From: Bradyrhizobium agreste
GTDB lineage: Bacteria; Pseudomonadota; Alphaproteobacteria; Rhizobiales; Xanthobacteraceae
Assembly: GCF_016031625.1 (NCBI RefSeq)
Contig: NZ_JACCHP010000004.1
Location: 186,001-250,000 of the forward strand
DNA length: 64,000 nucleotides
Direction: 5' to 3'
Shown here: positions 44,947 through 54,429 of the stretch, one piece after another
Layout: every line of letters starts with the position of its first letter
Position numbering within the stretch: the stretch's first letter is position 1
Translations under genes and position numbers: made by a program
Notes under the pieces: generated by a model
Databases searched by the model: none
What the model saw: the letters and a program-made list of their open reading frames with translations, nothing else
Told to the model about the DNA's origin: nothing

Positions 44947-45897
44947 TCAAGCCAGGCGAATGCGTGGGTCGACGGTGGCAATGACGATGTCTGCGATCAG
45001 ATTGCCCAACACGACCAGGACGGCCGAGAAGATCAACAGCCCCATCACGACCGGATAGTCGCTGTAGCCGAGGCTATCGAGGAACAGCCGCCCCATTCCC
45101 GGCCAGGTGAAGACAGTTTCGGTCACCAACGCGCCGGTCAGGATGCTGGGCAGCTGCATCCCCGCCAGCGCGATCATCGGCAAGAGCGCATTGCCGACCA
45201 CATGCTTCAGCAAGATGCGACGCTCGCTCACGCCTTTGGCGCGGGCCGTCTTGACGAAATCCTGGCTGAGCGCATCGAGGGTCGCCGTGCGCATGTAGCG
45301 GCTCCAGATCGCGACATGAACCAGCGACAGCACCAAACTCGGCAGGATGAGATGATGCAGATAGTCCAGCACCGAGCCGTCGCCGATCGTGTACATGTTG
45401 CCTGCCGGCACCCAGCCGAGCTTCAGCGTGAAGATGTAGATGCCGACGAGTCCGAACCAGAACGTCGGGACCGACAGGGCGATCATGGCGCCCACGGTCG
45501 CGCAATAGTCGAACAGCGAGTAACGGTGGGTGGCGCCGCGGATTCCGATCCAGGTGCCGGCCGCGATCGCCAGGGCGGTGGACGTGCCCATCAGCAGCAG
45601 CGTCGCCGAGAGATGCCGACCGATCACCGTCAGCACCGCAGAACCGTCGCGGAACGAATGTCCCCAATCGCCCTGAAGCAGCCGCCAGGCCCAATCGAGA
45701 TACTGAATCCAGAGCGGCCTGTTGAGCCCGAGCTGCGCGGCGAGACGCTCGACATCCTTCTGAGTCATGCCGGGATCGAGCCCGAATTGCGCGAGGGGCC
45801 CACCCGGCATGAGGTTGAGAACCGTGAAACCGATGATCGAGACGATCACCAGCAGCACGATGCTCTGGAAGAGACGATTCAGCAGGAAGGCGGACAT
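44947..45897 (-). CDS. Peptide-type ABC transporter permease (DppB-like)
   Basis: A 316-residue permease with six expected membrane segments. FLLNRLFQSIVLLVIVSIIG at the N-terminus, VKTARAKGVSERRILLKHVVGNA as EAA loop, and the closing ADIVIATVDPRIRLA are characteristic of DppB/OppB. It follows the binding-protein gene by 59 bp in the same operon. Confidence 0.95.
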   Translation of the reverse strand: MSAFLLNRLFQSIVLLVIVSIIGFTVLNLMPGGPLAQFGLDPGMTQKDVERLAAQLGLNRPLWIQYLDWAWRLLQGDWGHSFRDGSAVLTVIGRHLSATLLLMGTSTALAIAAGTWIGIRGATHRYSLFDYCATVGAMIALSVPTFWFGLVGIYIFTLKLGWVPAGNMYTIGDGSVLDYLHHLILPSLVLSLVHVAIWSRYMRTATLDALSQDFVKTARAKGVSERRILLKHVVGNALLPMIALAGMQLPSILTGALVTETVFTWPGMGRLFLDSLGYSDYPVVMGLLIFSAVLVVLGNLIADIVIATVDPRIRLA

Positions 45898-45956
45898 TCG
45901 AGTCCTCCATTAGCGTGACGGTGCCGCCGCCGGCTTGCGGGTCCGGCGGCGAGAGA

Positions 45957-47627
45957 TCAGCTCGCCCAAGACCAGGCCACCGCGTTCCAGGATTCCGTGC
46001 GCGTATTGCCGTTCGGCACGAAGCCGCTGATCCCCTTCTTGAGACCTTCGACGGCGTTGCTCTGGTACAGCGGAAGGAAGGGCAGATCCCGACGAACAAG
46101 CTCCTGGACCCGATAATAGATCGCGCGCCGGGCTTCGGGATCGAAGGTGCGCGCGCCCTTGTCGAGCAGAGCATCGACCTCGGGATTGGCATATTGCGCA
46201 TTGTTCGACCCGCGCCCGCCCTTCGCGCCGATCGAACGCGAGTGCAGGCGATTGCTGACGTCCGGGTCAGCGCCGATCAGATACGAGCTGCCGACGATCA
46301 CGGAATCGAACTGGGATTGCATCCAGAACTCGCCCCACATCACCGCGGCGGGCAGGTTCGATATCTTCATTTCGATGCCGAGCTGCGCAAACGTCTGCTG
46401 CAGGAATTGCTGCACCTGTTCGCGAAGGGGATCGCCCGACGTGGTCGAGTTGGTGAAGGACAGACGAACGCCGTTCTTGGCGCGAATGCCGCCCGCGCCC
46501 GGCGTCCAGCCGGCTTGATCGAGGATCTTGCGCGCGCGATTCAGGTCGAATTGGTGCAGTGGCAGATTGGAATTGAAGAAGAAGGACTGCCTCGGCATGA
46601 AGGTCTCCGTCGGGGTCGGCACCCCGTAATAGAGTCCCTGGACGATCGATTCCTTGTCGATCGCGGCATAAAGCGCCTCACGCACCGCGAGCTCCTTGAA
46701 CTGCGGGCGCTCGAGGTTCAGGTAAAAGGACTCGAACGAGGCCCTCGGGACGAGCGTCACCACGCGGTTCGGCAGCGTCTTGGCTTCCCCATAGTGATCG
46801 GGCGTGATGTAGGGCTGGCCCACGAGATCGATGTCGCCGCTCTTGAACTGGGTGTAGAGCACCGTGAGATCGGGAATGTATTTGAAGACCAGCCGCTCGA
46901 TGTGAGGGCCTTCACCAAAATAGTCGGTGTTGGCGACGAGCTCGAGATGGTCGCCGGGAACTCGCTTGGACCACTTGAATGCGCCGGTGCCGATCGGCGC
47001 CTGGTTGAACGGGGCGTTGTTTGGATTGGCCTCTTTCCCGAGGATGTGCTTGGGCACGATGAATGTTTCGGTCAGGAAGGACAGATACGGCGCAAACGCC
47101 TCCTCCATTCGCCACGAGATCTCCGTGGGCGAGATCACCGTGATGTCGCGCAGCAGTGAATGGCCGGCCGTGCGCCAGCTCCGGAAATTGGGGTTGGTGA
47201 TCAGTTCGAGGGTGAACTTCACGTCCTCGGCACTGAACGGTGTGCCGTCGTGCCAGCGGACATCGTCGCGCAGACGAATGCGCCATTTGAGACCGTCCTC
47301 GGAAATGCCGCCGTTCTTTTGATTTGGCACTTCCACGGCGAGGTTGGGTTGAATGACGCCTTGAGGATCGATGCGGAAGAGCGCGTCGAACACCGAGAAA
47401 TGCACGCCGTCATCGACCTCGATGTGGACCATCAGTGGATTGAAGACGGTCGGCTCCTGCCCGAGCCCAACGATCACGCGGCCGTTCGGCTTTGCCGGAG
47501 AGGTGCGGGCGCGCGCGGGCTTGCCCAGCAGATTGGGCGCGAACAGGCCGGCGGCTCCGCCGATTCCCACCATTCGCAGAGCATCGCGCCGCGAGTAGGT
47601 CGATGTCGTCCCAGAACGCTTGGTCAT
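45957..47627 (-). CDS. Peptide-type ABC transporter substrate-binding protein (family 5)
   Basis: A 556-residue periplasmic binding protein of the DppA/OppA family. A twin-arginine signal (YSRRDALRMVGIGG, R13-R14) rather than a Sec signal is visible. The family segment VRWHDGTPFSAEDVKFTLEL is present. ATG 47627 overlaps the ATPase stop by four bases. Such proteins also bind opines, nickel and other non-peptides, so the ligand is open. Confidence 0.95.
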   Translation of the reverse strand: MTKRSGTTSTYSRRDALRMVGIGGAAGLFAPNLLGKPARARTSPAKPNGRVIVGLGQEPTVFNPLMVHIEVDDGVHFSVFDALFRIDPQGVIQPNLAVEVPNQKNGGISEDGLKWRIRLRDDVRWHDGTPFSAEDVKFTLELITNPNFRSWRTAGHSLLRDITVISPTEISWRMEEAFAPYLSFLTETFIVPKHILGKEANPNNAPFNQAPIGTGAFKWSKRVPGDHLELVANTDYFGEGPHIERLVFKYIPDLTVLYTQFKSGDIDLVGQPYITPDHYGEAKTLPNRVVTLVPRASFESFYLNLERPQFKELAVREALYAAIDKESIVQGLYYGVPTPTETFMPRQSFFFNSNLPLHQFDLNRARKILDQAGWTPGAGGIRAKNGVRLSFTNSTTSGDPLREQVQQFLQQTFAQLGIEMKISNLPAAVMWGEFWMQSQFDSVIVGSSYLIGADPDVSNRLHSRSIGAKGGRGSNNAQYANPEVDALLDKGARTFDPEARRAIYYRVQELVRRDLPFLPLYQSNAVEGLKKGISGFVPNGNTRTESWNAVAWSWAS

Positions 47628-49315
47628 AACGTCTCTCCTCGATTGTGATGTCGGCCGAAGTCTGCATGTTCGGGCGTGCTTGCGGGCTGCTCACCCGGGA
47701 TAGCTGCCACCAATTCTCGCGTATAGCTGGATTTCGGGTCGAGGAAGATCTGCGACGGTGGCCCGCATTCGACGATCTGTCCGCGATGCATGACGGCGAT
47801 TTCATCGCAGATCTGGCTAGCGACGCGCAGATCGTGCGTGATGAAGATCATCGAGACGCCGGTCTCCCGCTGAATCTGATCCAGGAGTTTCAGGATCTGG
47901 GCCTGGATCGAGACGTCCAGCGCAGAGACCGCCTCGTCGGCGATCAGCAATCTCGGCTTGAACATCAGCGCCCGGGCGATGCCGATGCGCTGGCGCTGCC
48001 CGCCGGAGAACTCGTGCGGATAACGGTCGAAGGCGCCTGCATCGAGGCCGACATGTGACAGCAGCTCCCGCGCCCGCTCGGCAGCCTCGCTGTAGCGCAT
48101 CCCGTGCGCGACCGGGCCGACCGTGAGAATTCGTCCGACCGTCGATCGAGGATTGAGAGATGCGAAAGGATCCTGAAAGATCATCTGGATCTTCGGCCGC
48201 AGCGGCCGAAACTCGGCTTCGGAAAGCCCGGCGATGTCGCGGCCTTCGAACAGAATCGAGCCGCCGTCGCACTCCATGAGCTTGATCAGCAGCCGCCCGA
48301 GCGACGATTTGCCCGAACCGCTTTCCCCGACAACGCCGAGCGTGCGACCCGACGTGAGGTCGAAGCTGACCCCATTGACCGCGGGCACGATGCGCTGCGT
48401 ACGGAAAAGCGCGCTGCCGCTGCGATAAGTCTTTGCCAGGCATTCGACCTTCAGGATCGACGCTCGCTCCCCGGCTTCCGAGGGAACGCGGTCCTTGCCG
48501 CTCAGGTGGGGCACGGCTGCGATCAGACGGCGCGTATAGAGATGACCGGGCGACTTCAGCACCTGCGCGGCACTGCCCTGCTCCACGCAATGGCCCTTCT
48601 CCATCACCACAACATGGTCGGCAATCTCCGCGACGACGCCGAAATCATGGGTGATGAACATGACGCTCATTCCCTTGCGGCGCTGAATGTCGCGGATCAA
48701 TTGCAGGATCTGCGCCTGGGTCGTTACATCAAGTGCGGTGGTCGGCTCGTCCGCGATCAGGATCGCAGGTTCGAGAGCCAGAGCCATGGCGATCATCACC
48801 CGCTGCCGCTGCCCGCCCGAAAGCCGGAAGGGATATTGGTGATACATGAGCTGCGGATCGGGCAGACCCACTTCAATCAACAAGTCTATGGCCCGGCTGC
48901 GACGCGAGGCCGGCGTGCCGGCGTCGTGCGCGGCCATCACCTCCTCGATCTGCGCGCCCACGGTCATCAGCGGGTTGAGCGCCGAGAGAGGATCTTGAAA
49001 GATCATCGAGACGACTCGGCCGCGCAGGCTGCGGAGCTTGTCGGGCGAGAGGCCTACGATGTTCGTCCCATTCAGGTGGATCGCACCCGAGGAGATCCGG
49101 ATCGCTTTCGGCAGAAGCCCCATGATCGCATTGGCGGTGACCGACTTGCCCGACCCGGATTCCCCGATGATACAGAGAATCTGTCCGCGTTTCAGATCGA
49201 AGGAGATGTTCTCGACGGCGTAGGCTCGCTCCATTCCTTCCGGCAGACTCACGGTCAGCTCGCGCACCGACAGCGCGACATCGACGGGGCTTGCCGCCTG
49301 GATGCCAGAGGCCAT
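47624..49315 (-). CDS. Fused two-domain peptide-type ABC ATPase (DppD-DppF)
   Basis: A 563-residue protein with two complete nucleotide-binding domains. The first has [31 protein letters not shown] and [14 protein letters not shown]. The second has [31 protein letters not shown] and [14 protein letters not shown]. In the second Walker B region the usual Pro of DEP is Ala (DEA), a common variant. ATG 49315 has AGGAGG eight bases upstream; the longer frame to 49453 lacks support. It leads the operon ATPase, binding protein, DppB, DppC, FAD oxidase, thrC, truncated thrB, an unusual order. Confidence 0.95.
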   Translation of the reverse strand: MASGIQAASPVDVALSVRELTVSLPEGMERAYAVENISFDLKRGQILCIIGESGSGKSVTANAIMGLLPKAIRISSGAIHLNGTNIVGLSPDKLRSLRGRVVSMIFQDPLSALNPLMTVGAQIEEVMAAHDAGTPASRRSRAIDLLIEVGLPDPQLMYHQYPFRLSGGQRQRVMIAMALALEPAILIADEPTTALDVTTQAQILQLIRDIQRRKGMSVMFITHDFGVVAEIADHVVVMEKGHCVEQGSAAQVLKSPGHLYTRRLIAAVPHLSGKDRVPSEAGERASILKVECLAKTYRSGSALFRTQRIVPAVNGVSFDLTSGRTLGVVGESGSGKSSLGRLLIKLMECDGGSILFEGRDIAGLSEAEFRPLRPKIQMIFQDPFASLNPRSTVGRILTVGPVAHGMRYSEAAERARELLSHVGLDAGAFDRYPHEFSGGQRQRIGIARALMFKPRLLIADEAVSALDVSIQAQILKLLDQIQRETGVSMIFITHDLRVASQICDEIAVMHRGQIVECGPPSQIFLDPKSSYTRELVAAIPGEQPASTPEHADFGRHHNRGETL

Positions 49316-49960
49316 GAGAGCATCCTCCTTTTTCAAGCCAGTGCCGTCATCTTGCTGCGGCCGGCGCCTTCGGCTCCCTGCGCCTCCACGCTCCTTGGAC
49401 AGGTCAATAATTCGCCGCTCAACTTGCCATTCCTTCGTTGGAGGCTGCGACATGATTCAGGCCTCTTTGCGCAAGAAGCAAGAGCTGTTGCTCAGAGCGC
49501 AGCGCCGACCCGCTCGGCCACCTCGATCGAAGCGAAGCTCCGTCATGGCTTTGATCGCTTCCGCAAAGGCCTGCTCCTGGACAAGGCTCATGCAAATTGC
49601 CTCTTTGGACTTCGACCATCGATCGATTGGTTCTCCCGATCTTGACGATGTCGATCACCCCGGAGTCGCCGAAAGCCGGCATCGAAGCAGCAGGAACTTC
49701 TGAAAACGAAGTCCGATTTGGCATTTCAGTCTGCGTCGCGAGGCTTGCCGCGGCGCCCAGCCGGAGGGAGCGCAATGGATCGCGGGAGCGCGTGCGTCGG
49801 TCTCGTCGCCTGCAAGTGCGGCACAAGCAAAGTATTTTCGCAATAATTGCCCGTGCAAAAGGCGGCAAACCGCAGGATGTTCGGTCTCGTGACCAAAGTC
49901 CGCGAGGCCTGCTGCAATTCCTCGGCTACGCTACGGGCAATTACCGGAGATCCCTGTCCG
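49316..49960. other. 645-bp divergent intergenic region
   Basis: Lies between the transporter operon (-) and the DAO-family gene at 49961 (+), so it should hold both promoters. No gene is called. A minus-strand frame of 44 codons from about 49592, with AGAGG upstream and starting MSLVQEQAFAEAIKAMTELR, and an overlapping longer frame both look partly protein-like. They may be a decayed small gene or leader. Confidence 0.45.
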
Positions 49961-51286
49961 ATGAGCGCGCCGCTCCTGCATATCGAATCCAGTCCTTCCC
50001 TGCCAGGAGAGGCCGACGTCGTGGTCATCGGTGGGGGCGTGGTGGGCGTGTTCGCAAGCTATTATCTCGCCCGGCGCGGCCTCAAGGTCGCCTTGCTCGA
50101 GAAGGGCCGTGTCGCCGCCGAGCAGTCCAGCCGCAACTGGGGATGGTGCCGTCAACAGAACCGCGACGCACGCGAGCTGCCGCTTGCGACCAAGAGCCTC
50201 GATCTCTGGGAACGAGTTGCCCAGGAAACGGGTGAAGACACGGGCTTTCGCCGCTGCGGCCTATTGTATTTGTCGAACGACGAGAATGAGCTGGCAGGCT
50301 GGGCCAAGTGGCGAGACTTCGCCAGGACCGTTGGCGTCACGACGCATATGTTGAGCTCGGAAGAGGCGAGCGGTCGGGGCAAGGCGACGGGTCGCAAGTG
50401 GAAGGGCGGCGTCTTCTCGCCGACAGACGGGACGGCGGACACTTCAAAGGCGGTGCCCATCGCCGCGCGTGCGATCATGGCGGCGGGCGGCACCGTGCAC
50501 CAGCATTGCGCAGCGCGCGGCATCGAGCTCAGTGCCGGCCGCGTCAACGGCGTGGTGACCGAGGCGGGCACGATCCGGACGAAAACGGCGGTGATGGCAG
50601 GAGGCGCATGGGCATCTTCGTTCTGCAATCAGCTTGGAATTCGCTTCCCGCAGGCATCCGTGCGCTCTTCGATTCTCGCCCTGGCCCCGGGCGCGACCGG
50701 CCTGCCTGATGCCCTTTACGCCGGGCTCGTGTCGGCCACGCGACGCGGTAATGGCGGATACACGCTAGCCATCAGCGGGCGCGCGCGGGTCGATCCGACG
50801 CCGCAGCAGGTCAGATTCGGCCGCGAATTCCTCCCCATGTTCGCCCGCCGCTGGCGAAGCCTCAGCCCTGGGGCCTTCGAGGGCATGCGGCAAGGCCACG
50901 AATCCCTGGCAAAATGGAGGCTCGACGAGGTGACCCCGATGGAGCTGAACCGGACGCTCGATCCCCGCCCCGACCTGAGGCAGATTCGGCTGACACACCG
51001 ACGAGCTTGCGAGCTCGTACCGGAAATTCGGCGCGTCGCAATCTCAAACGTCTGGGCCGGCTACATCGACAGCACACCGGACGGCATTCCGGCAATCGGC
51101 GAAGTTGAGTCCATTCCAGGGTTCATCCTTGCAGCGGGATTCAGCGGCCACGGTTTTGGCATTGGCCCAGGCGCGGGGCATATGGTGGCTGATATCATCA
51201 CGGGCAGCTCGCCGATCGTCGACCCGCGTCCCTACAGGCCGGAGCGGCTGAAAATGAGCGCCTGGGGCAAGGTCAGCGAGTTCTGA
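49961..51286 (+). CDS. FAD-dependent oxidoreductase, DAO/DadA family (paralogue of 32864-34186)
   Basis: A 441-residue flavoprotein. VVVIGGGVVGVFASYYLARR is followed by EQSSRNWGWCRQQNRDARE, and the end carries AAGFSGHGFGIGPGAGHMVA. These blocks match the gene at 32864-34186, so the two are duplicates on opposite strands about 17 kb apart. ATG 49961 gives the same N-terminal layout; the open frame to 49847 is not family-like. A Lrp regulator follows 113 bp downstream. Substrate unknown; an amine or amino acid is expected. Confidence 0.9.
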   Translation: MSAPLLHIESSPSLPGEADVVVIGGGVVGVFASYYLARRGLKVALLEKGRVAAEQSSRNWGWCRQQNRDARELPLATKSLDLWERVAQETGEDTGFRRCGLLYLSNDENELAGWAKWRDFARTVGVTTHMLSSEEASGRGKATGRKWKGGVFSPTDGTADTSKAVPIAARAIMAAGGTVHQHCAARGIELSAGRVNGVVTEAGTIRTKTAVMAGGAWASSFCNQLGIRFPQASVRSSILALAPGATGLPDALYAGLVSATRRGNGGYTLAISGRARVDPTPQQVRFGREFLPMFARRWRSLSPGAFEGMRQGHESLAKWRLDEVTPMELNRTLDPRPDLRQIRLTHRRACELVPEIRRVAISNVWAGYIDSTPDGIPAIGEVESIPGFILAAGFSGHGFGIGPGAGHMVADIITGSSPIVDPRPYRPERLKMSAWGKVSEF

Positions 51287-51399
51287 ATTGCAGTTTCCGC
51301 CTCGTTGGGAAAAGCTGCTGGTTGATGCTATGAAGATGCATATGACGCTGAAGACTCAAAGCCCTGACGCCGTTGTCGGCCCCATCTGATGGCATTGCT

Positions 51400-51876
51400 A
51401 TGAAGCTCGATAAGATCGACATCAGGATTTTATGCGAACTGCAGAAGAACGGGCGCATTTCCAACGTCGAGCTCGCAGAGCTGATAAATCTTTCGCCGAG
51501 CCCGTGCCTGATGCGCGTCAAGAGGCTCCAGACGGAGGGCTTCATCACCGGCTATTCCGCCCAGATCGATGTTGCCAAGCTCGGACAAACTCTAACCGTC
51601 TTCGCTGAAATCACCCTGAAGAATCACCGGCAGATCGATTTCGCTCGCTTTCTCACGACGATCGAAAAGGTCGATTCGGTCGTCGAATGCCATCTGGTTT
51701 CGGGCGGATACGACTATCTCGTCAAGTTCATCACCGCGGGAATCAGCGAATATCAGGCTGTCATGGAACGCCTGGTCGAGATGGATATCGGTATCGACAA
51801 GTACTTCAGTTTCGTCGTGCTGAAGTCCCCGATCGTGAAATCCCATCTGCCGCTCGAAAGCATCTTCAACAGCTAA
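51400..51876 (+). CDS. Lrp/AsnC family transcriptional regulator
   Basis: A 158-residue regulator with an N-terminal helix-turn-helix (LDKIDIRILCELQKNGRISN then ELINLSPSPCLMRVKRLQ) and a C-terminal RAM ligand domain (VVECHLVSGGYDYLVKF). It lies between the DAO-family oxidase and the converging omega-transaminase. It may control the surrounding amino-acid catabolic genes in response to an amino acid. No clear ribosome site precedes ATG 51400; the protein start is set by homology. Confidence 0.93.
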   Translation: MKLDKIDIRILCELQKNGRISNVELAELINLSPSPCLMRVKRLQTEGFITGYSAQIDVAKLGQTLTVFAEITLKNHRQIDFARFLTTIEKVDSVVECHLVSGGYDYLVKFITAGISEYQAVMERLVEMDIGIDKYFSFVVLKSPIVKSHLPLESIFNS

Positions 51877-51906
51877 GAACCATGGCGCCGACCGACCGCG
51901 CGGTGA

Positions 51907-53283
51907 TCATCCCTTCATCGCCGCGCGGACGTCCTTGTCTTCGAGCGTTTGGTCCAGCGTCGTCTTTGTCCGCTCAATAATGCCGTCGATGTCGTCATCG
52001 GTGCAGCACAGCGGCGGCGCATAGCCCAGCACGCCTTGCGCGAAAGCGCGGATCACGAGACCATTGTCCCATGCGCGGTCGAAGATGCGACGCGCCGCGT
52101 CAGCTTGCGCCGGCAGAGGCGTCTTGAGTTCCTTGTCAGTCACGAGCTCGATTGCAGCCAGCATGCCGCGACCGCGGACATCGCCGACAAGCGGATGATC
52201 GGCAAGCGCGCGAAGACCTTCCATCAGGCGGTGCCCGGCCTTCCGGCCGTTTTCCAGCAAGCCGTTTTCATAGAGATCAAGGCACGCGAGCCCAACGGCT
52301 GCGCTGACGGGATGAGCGGAATAGGTGTAGCCGTGGCCGACGGCCGCCTTGCCGGCGCCATCGGCAATCGTGTTGTAGACGCCGTCGGACATGAGAACGG
52401 CCCCCATCGGCACGTAGCCCGAGGTCAGCCCCTTTGCCGTGGTCATGAGATCCGGCACGACGTCGTCCTCTTCACAGGCGAAGAGCGGACCGACACGGCC
52501 AAAGCCGGTGATGACCTCATCGGCAACGAACAGAATATCGTGCTCCTTGCAGACTGAATGCATGGCCTTCAGCCAGGACGGCGGCGGAACGAGCACGCCT
52601 CCTGACCCCTGTATCGGCTCGACATAAAAGGCGGCGACGCGTTCGGCGCCGAGTTCGGCGATCTTGGTCTGCAAGGCCGCGACGGACGCCGCGATGATAG
52701 CCTCGGGATGGGAACCGACAGGATTGCGATAGGCGTAGTGCGAGGGGATCTTGTGTTGCCAGCTGTGGGGCACCCCAAAGCCCGCATGAAAGGCGGGCAG
52801 CGCCGTCAAGCCGGCCCCTGCCGTCGACGATCCATGGTAGCCAGACTCGACGGAAATGAACTGGTCCTTCTGCGGCCTCCCTTTGGAATGATAGTAGTAC
52901 CTGATGAACCGGATCGTACTGTCGATGGCATCGGAGCCACCCAGCGTGAAGTAGACATGGTTCAGATCGCCGGGTGCCAATTCAGCCAACCTGGCCGCCA
53001 GCCGGATCGCCGGGTCCGCGCCCAAACCGAAATAGCCCGTGGCATAAGGCAGCTCCTGCAGCTGCCGCGTAGCCGCTTCAACGATGCTATCCTGTCCGTA
53101 GCCGGCATTGACACACCACAGACCCGCAAAGCCGTCCAGCAATTGACGTCCCGAGACGTCGGTCAGCGTCGCGCCCTTGCCTGACTTCAGCACGCGCACG
53201 CCCGTCGCCTCGTGGCTTCGATAAGATGAGACCGGGTGAATCAGATGCGCGCGATCGAGCTCAATTAGCGAGTTGCTCAGCAT
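51907..53283 (-). CDS. Class III omega-aminotransferase
   Basis: A 458-residue PLP aminotransferase of the omega-amino acid:pyruvate type. The PLP Lys lies in TTAKGLTSGYVPMGAV and the Asp in LFVADEVITGFGRVGPLFA. GFAGLWCVNAGYGQ and YFTLGGSDAIDST are typical of SpuC/BioA-like enzymes acting on diamines or omega-amino acids. It lacks the NNV and NTRYL blocks of the other class III gene, so here true transamination is expected. The semialdehyde product could feed the aldehyde dehydrogenase at 54430-55887. Confidence 0.94.
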   Translation of the reverse strand: MLSNSLIELDRAHLIHPVSSYRSHEATGVRVLKSGKGATLTDVSGRQLLDGFAGLWCVNAGYGQDSIVEAATRQLQELPYATGYFGLGADPAIRLAARLAELAPGDLNHVYFTLGGSDAIDSTIRFIRYYYHSKGRPQKDQFISVESGYHGSSTAGAGLTALPAFHAGFGVPHSWQHKIPSHYAYRNPVGSHPEAIIAASVAALQTKIAELGAERVAAFYVEPIQGSGGVLVPPPSWLKAMHSVCKEHDILFVADEVITGFGRVGPLFACEEDDVVPDLMTTAKGLTSGYVPMGAVLMSDGVYNTIADGAGKAAVGHGYTYSAHPVSAAVGLACLDLYENGLLENGRKAGHRLMEGLRALADHPLVGDVRGRGMLAAIELVTDKELKTPLPAQADAARRIFDRAWDNGLVIRAFAQGVLGYAPPLCCTDDDIDGIIERTKTTLDQTLEDKDVRAAMKG

Positions 53284-53622
53284 ATTGTCCCCCAGATCGG
53301 CCGCGATGTTTGTGCGAGCAGCCCGTTGTGTCCGCGCTCAACATAGGTTGCCGAAGACAGCAGTTGCTCCCAGGCAGGACATGGACGGAGGGCGTTTTGA
53401 CTTTGATTGGGCACCACTGCGGCATCTTGTGCCGGCATGGTGCGGCGACGGTATTGAGGCTAAACGAGGAGAGCCCTCGTCGCGCAACTGTCTGCCACGG
53501 CTCCGATGCGATACGACACAATCTGCTCCCGACCACCGCGACATCGGCGCTTTATCTCGTCGGCTGCTCGCTAGGGTGCGTGTCGTACCGGCAAGCGGTG
53601 CGAGATCGCAAGGATCGGAGCT
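53284..53622. other. 339-bp divergent promoter region
   Basis: Between the omega-aminotransferase (-) and the HAD gene (+). No gene seen. An inverted pair TACGACAC (53512-53519) and GTGTCGTA (53580-53587) lies upstream of the HAD gene and could be paired regulator half-sites. Confidence 0.4.
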
Positions 53623-54312
53623 ATGGCGACATTCAGACCGAAATACATCACCTTCGACTGCTACGGCACGCTGACCAATTTCGACATGGCCGGCGCCGCG
53701 ACCCGTGTCTATGGCTCGGAGCTTTCTGCCGCGGCGATGGCAAAGCTCATCAAGGACTTTTCAGCCTATCGCCTGGACGAGGTTCTCGGCGCCTGGAAAC
53801 CGTACTTCGACGTCGTGCACAACGCGCTGGAGCGCGCCTGCAAACGCAATGGCGTCGCCTTTAAGCCGGAGCATGCCCAGCGCATCAATGGAGAGATCCA
53901 CACGTGGGGTCCACATGCCGACGTCCCGGCTGGTCTGGCCAAGGTTGCCAAAGAAATCCCGCTGGTCATCTTGTCGAACTCCATGAAGAACCTCATCATG
54001 TCCAACGTGGAGAAGCTCGGCGCTCCCTTCCACATGGTCATCACGGCCGAGGAGACTGGCGCCTACAAGCCGCACATGAAAGGCTTCGAATACATGTTCG
54101 ACAAGCTCGGCTGCGGCCCGGAAGATATCACTCACGTCTCCTCCTCGTTCCGCTACGATCTGATGACCGCCTACGATCTGGGTATCAAGAGCAAGGTATG
54201 GGTGAACCGCGGTCACGAGCCGGCGAACCCCTTCTATGAATACACCGAAGTCTCCGGCATCGGCGGCTTGGCTGCCGCAGTCGGCCTGGAGCCTCTTCGC
54301 AAGAGCGCCTGA
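53623..54312 (+). CDS. HAD hydrolase, haloacid dehalogenase type II
   Basis: A 229-residue HAD protein. The nucleophile is D12 (TFDCYGTLTNF), followed by S118-N119 (ILSNS), K149 (AYKP) and SSSFRYD (173-179). This combination is the L-2-haloacid dehalogenase signature. The enzyme would hydrolyse a 2-halo acid to a 2-hydroxy acid; in a catabolic cluster without halogen genes another phosphatase-like role is possible. AAGGA lies eight bases before the ATG. A strong bidirectional terminator follows. Confidence 0.92.
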   Translation: MATFRPKYITFDCYGTLTNFDMAGAATRVYGSELSAAAMAKLIKDFSAYRLDEVLGAWKPYFDVVHNALERACKRNGVAFKPEHAQRINGEIHTWGPHADVPAGLAKVAKEIPLVILSNSMKNLIMSNVEKLGAPFHMVITAEETGAYKPHMKGFEYMFDKLGCGPEDITHVSSSFRYDLMTAYDLGIKSKVWVNRGHEPANPFYEYTEVSGIGGLAAAVGLEPLRKSA

Positions 54313-54373
54313 GCGCAAGTCTTTCGGGATCTCTCGCGGCCCTTCAGTCGTAGAGATCTGCGCTGGCCAAGAA

Positions 54374-54408
54374 AAAGGGGGCGGTTCAGCCGCCCCCTTT
54401 CTTGTTTT
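54374..54408. terminator. Strong bidirectional terminator
   Basis: AAAGGGGGCGG (54374-54384) pairs exactly with CCGCCCCCTTT (54390-54400) around a five-base loop. CTTGTTTT follows on +. On - the stem is followed by further T. It separates the converging HAD gene and succinate-semialdehyde dehydrogenase-like gene. Confidence 0.92.
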
Positions 54409-54429
54409 GGATACAGATCCGATGGACGC

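Noticed and set aside
49419..49868. 149-residue minus-strand frame as a real gene
   Set aside because: Parts look protein-like (GDSGVIDIVKIGR), but the start, composition and ribosome site are poor, and an overlapping 44-codon frame competes.
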